A DNA stretch of 16,874 bases from an uncultured Collinsella sp. (GTDB lineage Bacteria; Actinomycetota; Coriobacteriia; Coriobacteriales; Coriobacteriaceae): contig CABVAC010000044.1 in NCBI GenBank assembly GCA_902496275.1, positions 1-16,874 of the forward strand, read 5' to 3'. This document shows positions 13,831 to 16,874 of this stretch, in pieces; position 1 is the first letter of the stretch; every line of letters starts with the position of its first letter. Position numbers and translations under genes: made by a program. A model generated the notes under the pieces. The model searched no databases and was not told the DNA's origin. It was given only the letters and a program-made list of their open reading frames with translations.

Positions 13831-14706
13831 ATGGACATGACGGATATGACAAGGGCGGCCGTGTCGCGCCGTCACTTTTTGCAGCTGGCTGGCGCCGGCA
13901 TGCTTGCGCTGACGGGGACCGCGCTTACCGGTTGCGGCAACTCCACCAGCGGCGAGGGCTCCGACAAGGGGTCCAAGCTTGCGGCCATCAAGTCGCGTGG
14001 CCATCTGAATGCCGGCGTTAAGAAGGACGTTCCCGGCTACGGCTATTACGACACCGCCAAGGGCCGCTTTGAGGGCATGGAAGTCGATTTGTGCTACCAG
14101 ATCGCCGCTGCCGTCTTTGGCGTGAGCTACAAGGAGGCTCGCGCTCAGGAGCTTGTCGAGTTTACCGACGTAACGCCCAAGACGCGCGGCCCGCTGATCG
14201 ATAACGGCCAACTCGACGTGGTCGCGGCGACCTACACCATTACCGACGAGCGCAAGAAGAGCTGGGATTTCTCGACGCCGTACCGCACCGACTACGTGGG
14301 ACTCATGGTCAAGAAGCGTTCGGGCTTTACCTCGATTGAGGACCTGGACGGCAAGGTCATTGGCGTGAGCCAGGGTGCTACCACGCAGGGCCTGATCGAG
14401 CAAATGATCAAGGACAACGGCTTTAGCTGCAAGCCCGAGTTTAGGGCCTTTAGCGGCTACCCCATCATCAAGAGTTCGCTCGACGCCGGCAATATCGACG
14501 TCTTTGCCATGGACCGCTCCACGCTGGCCGGTTACATGAACGAGACCGTTGAGCTGCTGCAGCCCGAGGTCAAGTTTGGCGAGCAGGGCTACGGCGTGGC
14601 GACCAAGAAGGGCTGCGACCTTTCGGCCGTGGTCGATCAGGTGATTTGCGATCGCCTGGCCGATGGCTGGCTCGACCAAGAGGTCAAGACCTGGGGTCTT
14701 GTATAG
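13831..14706 (+). CDS. Amino-acid ABC transporter substrate-binding lipoprotein with Tat-type signal
   Basis: The 291-residue protein captures the amino acid outside the membrane. The signal has a twin-arginine motif SRRHFLQ (12-18), a hydrophobic stretch and a lipobox LTGC with Cys35, so it is probably exported folded by Tat and lipidated. The mature part is a type-3 solute-binding fold: IKSRGHLNAGVKKDVPGYGY, GMEVDLCYQIA, a central DVVAATYTITDERKKSWDFSTPY and a YGVATKKG end. It resembles glutamate/glutamine/aspartate-binding proteins, so that substrate group is likely but unproven. The start is uncertain: GTG 13828, ATG 13831, ATG 13837 or 13846, or GTG 13861 (which has AAGG at good spacing) are all possible, and all keep the RR motif. 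Confidence 0.88.
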   Translation: MDMTDMTRAAVSRRHFLQLAGAGMLALTGTALTGCGNSTSGEGSDKGSKLAAIKSRGHLNAGVKKDVPGYGYYDTAKGRFEGMEVDLCYQIAAAVFGVSYKEARAQELVEFTDVTPKTRGPLIDNGQLDVVAATYTITDERKKSWDFSTPYRTDYVGLMVKKRSGFTSIEDLDGKVIGVSQGATTQGLIEQMIKDNGFSCKPEFRAFSGYPIIKSSLDAGNIDVFAMDRSTLAGYMNETVELLQPEVKFGEQGYGVATKKGCDLSAVVDQVICDRLADGWLDQEVKTWGLV

Positions 14707-14731
14707 GCACATCGTCCAAGGAAGGAATCAA

Positions 14732-15478
14732 ATGCTCGAAGGATTATTTGACGCCGACCGTTGGTCGACGACATTTCAAAACATGGGGCCCTTCTGGGAG
14801 GGCTTTGGCGTGACGCTGCAAGTGGTCGTTGCCGGTCTGCTGCTGTCGCTGGTGCTGGGCACACTGCTGGGCGTGTTCTCTACCACTCGCTCGCGCGTGC
14901 TGCGCGCCATAAGCCGCGTGTACGTTGAGTTTTACCAGAACACTCCGTTGCCCGTGCAGGTGCTCTTTATGTACATGGCCGGTCCGCAGTTTTTGCAGGC
15001 CATAACCGGTGCCGACCAGCCGGTGCGCATCGCGCCGTTTGTGCTGGGCTTCTTGGGTGTGGGCCTGTATCACGCGGCCTACATTTCGGAGGTCATCCGC
15101 ACTGGTATCGAGGCGGTTCCGCGCGGTCAGATGGAGGCGGCCCAGAGCCAGGGCTTCACCCGTGCGCAGGCCTACTGGTACATCGTACTGCCCCAGACGT
15201 TCAAGATCATTCTGCCGCCGCTGTGCAACCAGGCACTCAACCTGGTCAAGAACACGTCGGTGTTGGCGCTCGTGGCCGGCGGCGACCTTATGTATCGTTC
15301 CGACAACTTTGTGAGTCTGTACGGTTACCTGCAGGGATACATCGTCTGCTGCCTTATGTACTTCATCATCTGCTTTCCGCTCGCCATGCTGGTGCAGTGG
15401 CTCGAGCGCCGCTCCAAGGAGCGTCCGCGCGGCGTGAGCCTGGCCGAGCTGGGGCTCGACAACGTAGAGGAGGCCTAG
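14732..15478 (+). CDS. Amino-acid ABC transporter permease (HisM/GlnP family), first subunit
   Basis: The 248-residue membrane protein forms half of the translocation channel. It has about five helices, with the first at about 25-50 (TLQVVVAGLLLSLVLGTLLGVF). The cytoplasmic EAA loop that contacts the ATPase is at 135-155: EAAQSQGFTRAQAYWYIVLPQ. FYQNTPLPVQVLFMY is typical of the polar amino-acid family. AAGGAAGGA lies directly before ATG 14732, chosen over an upstream in-frame start inside the previous gene. The second permease starts 3 nt after its stop. Confidence 0.92.
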   Translation: MLEGLFDADRWSTTFQNMGPFWEGFGVTLQVVVAGLLLSLVLGTLLGVFSTTRSRVLRAISRVYVEFYQNTPLPVQVLFMYMAGPQFLQAITGADQPVRIAPFVLGFLGVGLYHAAYISEVIRTGIEAVPRGQMEAAQSQGFTRAQAYWYIVLPQTFKIILPPLCNQALNLVKNTSVLALVAGGDLMYRSDNFVSLYGYLQGYIVCCLMYFIICFPLAMLVQWLERRSKERPRGVSLAELGLDNVEEA

Positions 15479-15481
15479 CGC

Positions 15482-16120
15482 ATGGAAATCTTCAACGCGA
15501 CCAACCTGCTCTACATTTGGGGCGGCTTTGTTAAGACAATCGAGATCTCGGCGCTGTCGATCTTTTTCTCGCTCATCTTTGGCACGGTGCTGGCGCTCGT
15601 TAAAAGCTATGCGCCCCGCCCGTTCCGTATTTTGGTGAGCGCCTATATCGAGCTGTTCCGTTGCACGCCGAACCTGCTGTGGATCCTGTTTATCTACTTT
15701 ACGGTGCAGGGTTTGGACATTGTGATTTCGACCATCGCCTTTACGCTGTTTACCAGCGCTGTTATGGCCGAGATTGTGCGCGGCGGCCTCAACTCGATTC
15801 CGCGCGGCCAGTTTGAGGCAGCGCAGAGCCAGGGCTTTGGCTTCTTTGCCACCATGCGCTATATCATCCTGCCGCAGACGTTTAAGACGATTATTCCGGC
15901 GCTGTTTAGCCAGTGCACGACCGTCATCAAGGACAGCTCGTATCTTTCGGGCATTAACGTGGCCGAGCTCATGTACACGGCAAATGTCGTGATGGCCCAC
16001 GCGATCGACCTATCGCAGGTGCTTATGCTCTACGGCCTGGTGTTTGCGATGTACTTTGTGCTCAACTTTGGTATCTCGCTGCTGGTTCGCGCATATCAGA
16101 GGCGAATGGTGGCAGCGTAG
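15482..16120 (+). CDS. Amino-acid ABC transporter permease (HisM/GlnP family), second subunit
   Basis: The 212-residue membrane protein pairs with the preceding permease as a heterodimeric channel. The first helix spans about 18-41 (KTIEISALSIFFSLIFGTVLALV), followed by ELFRCTPNLLWILFIYF. The EAA loop is at 112-131: EAAQSQGFGFFATMRYIILP. Its GAGGAGG ribosome site lies within the last codons of the first permease, 8 nt before the ATG, so translation is probably coupled. A REP-like hairpin starts within 2 nt of its stop codon. Confidence 0.92.
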   Translation: MEIFNATNLLYIWGGFVKTIEISALSIFFSLIFGTVLALVKSYAPRPFRILVSAYIELFRCTPNLLWILFIYFTVQGLDIVISTIAFTLFTSAVMAEIVRGGLNSIPRGQFEAAQSQGFGFFATMRYIILPQTFKTIIPALFSQCTTVIKDSSYLSGINVAELMYTANVVMAHAIDLSQVLMLYGLVFAMYFVLNFGISLLVRAYQRRMVAA

Positions 16121-16121
16121 A

Positions 16122-16152
16122 ATGTGGCAAAGGGACAGCCCCTTTGTCACAT
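16122..16152. repeat. REP-like hairpin between the permease and kinase-like genes
   Basis: A 13-bp stem with one wobble (16122-16134 with 16140-16152) closes the loop ACAGC, so GGGACAGCC spans the stem-loop junction. It fills the gap from just after the permease stop to just before the next ribosome site. Without a U tract it is unlikely to terminate, but it could protect the upstream mRNA end or lower downstream expression. Confidence 0.72.
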
Positions 16153-16168
16153 AGAGAAAGGAATCGCG

Positions 16169-16792
16169 ATGAGCGATCTGGAGAACAAGAAGAATCCTGT
16201 GGTCATTACCATCGCGCGCGACTTTGGCGCCGAGGGCCACGAGATTGGTCGTATCCTCGCCGATGAGCTGGGGATTCCGCTGTACGATAACGAGCTGCTG
16301 GTGCGTGCTTCGCTGCGCGCGGGCGAGTCGCTCGACAAGATGGCTGCCTATGATGAGCGTCTGGCCGTGGAGAACATGGCGTTTCTGCCCGACCGCTACG
16401 ATGCGCGTTCGTACTCGGACAAGTTGTTCCAAAAGATGAGCCAGGTGATTTTGGATCTGGGTGAGACCGAGAGCTGCATTATCGAAGGCCGTCTGTCCGA
16501 TTATCTGCTGCGCAACAACCCCAACCACATCGCCGTGCTGGTGACTGCGCCCTTTGAGGACCGCGTCGAGATCGTGCGCAAGAAGCGCGGCCTCAACAAA
16601 AAGAAGGGCGCCAAGCTGGTCAAGCAGCAGCAGAAGGCGCGCGAGGCGTTCTATAAGCGCTACAGTGCCGGAAAGTGGAAGATGACGAGCGGTAAAGACA
16701 TCGTCGTCAACCGCGCCAAGCTGGGCCGCGAGGGCTGTAAAGACGTCATCGCCGCCGCCTACCGCTACAAAGTGGCCCAGCTCGAAGGCTAA
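16169..16792 (+). CDS. Cytidylate-kinase-like family protein
   Basis: The 207-residue soluble protein matches the cytidylate kinase-like (Cytidylate_kin2) family of P-loop proteins. The N-terminal VVITIARDFGAEGHEIGRILADELGIPLYDNELL (11-44) carries the family's glycine-rich loop variant and following helix. A central CIIEGRLSDYLLR and the basic RKKRGLNKKKGAKLVKQQQKAREAFYKRYS segment fit the family lid region. Phosphorylation of CMP or a related substrate is possible, but many members are untested. ATG 16169 follows AAAGGA; the longer frame would start inside the preceding hairpin. The role beside an amino-acid importer is unclear. Confidence 0.82.
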   Translation: MSDLENKKNPVVITIARDFGAEGHEIGRILADELGIPLYDNELLVRASLRAGESLDKMAAYDERLAVENMAFLPDRYDARSYSDKLFQKMSQVILDLGETESCIIEGRLSDYLLRNNPNHIAVLVTAPFEDRVEIVRKKRGLNKKKGAKLVKQQQKAREAFYKRYSAGKWKMTSGKDIVVNRAKLGREGCKDVIAAAYRYKVAQLEG

Positions 16793-16819
16793 CCGATCAA
16801 AAACCACCACAAGGGGACA

Positions 16820-16874
16820 TGAACTGCGCCCCGAAACTTGGACTGAACAAATAGCGACTACGCCGCAAGGGCCC
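16820..16874. mobile_element. Probable terminus of an IS3-family (IS150-like) insertion sequence, cut by the window end
   Basis: From 16820 the sequence TGAACTGCGCCCCGAAACTT, followed by GGACTG, strongly resembles the terminal inverted repeats of IS150-group IS3 elements, which start TGAACTGC or TGTACTGC, then a C-rich run and a GTTGGAC-like part. It directly abuts a GGGGACA motif at 16813-16819. Transposase genes would lie outside the window, so this rests on the terminus pattern alone. Confidence 0.45.

Noticed and set aside
14744..16000. Antisense frame opposite both permeases
   Set aside because: It overlaps two intact permease genes and has a shadow-like His/Gln/Arg-rich composition.

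Overview
The window looks like chromosomal DNA from a high-GC Gram-positive gut bacterium, most likely Collinsella or a close relative (Coriobacteriia, Actinomycetota). This is inferred from strong G/C third-position bias, a [4Fe-4S]-type PurF, an actinobacterial-style sortase, a PTS subunit, a 6-phospho-beta-glucosidase and GGGACAG-type intergenic palindromes. No rRNA, tRNA or marker gene confirms it. Almost all genes lie on the + strand; one membrane-protein gene is on the minus strand.

Layout. (1) 1-2507: a leader with a strong hairpin, then a GH1 6-phospho-beta-glucosidase and a ROK sugar kinase, likely a beta-glucoside utilisation pair. (2) 2508-3121: about 610 bp without a gene, holding two tandem hairpin terminators, a 204-bp element with perfect 28-bp inverted ends (MITE candidate), an 88-nt palindrome and the purE promoter region. 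(3) 3122-5073: purE, a class-B-like sortase and a divergent MoaE-like protein, closely spaced and ended by a bidirectional terminator. (4) 5164-6393 (minus): a predicted membrane protein of the putative ABC-transporter type IV family. (5) 6688-10310: purF, purM and purN, with purM and purN overlapping and purN followed by a terminator. (6) 10463-12832: a stand-alone PTS EIIA, a membrane-anchored parvulin-type foldase and a YqeY protein. (7) 13091-16792: a polar amino-acid ABC importer (ATPase, Tat-type lipoprotein binding protein, two permeases) followed by a cytidylate-kinase-like protein. (8) 16820-end: a probable IS3-family terminus cut by the window edge.

Working together: purE, purF, purM and purN are four steps of de novo IMP synthesis. 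The GH1 and ROK enzymes would feed glucose 6-phosphate into glycolysis. The ABC genes form a complete importer for an amino acid, probably acidic or amide type.

The coding content is mostly ordinary housekeeping. I found no convincing new multi-gene system. The least explained signal is in the intergenic DNA: a recurring family of palindromes built on GGGACAG and GAACGTCCC (REP-like), the separate MITE-like element, and a possible antiterminator-type leader before the glucosidase gene.
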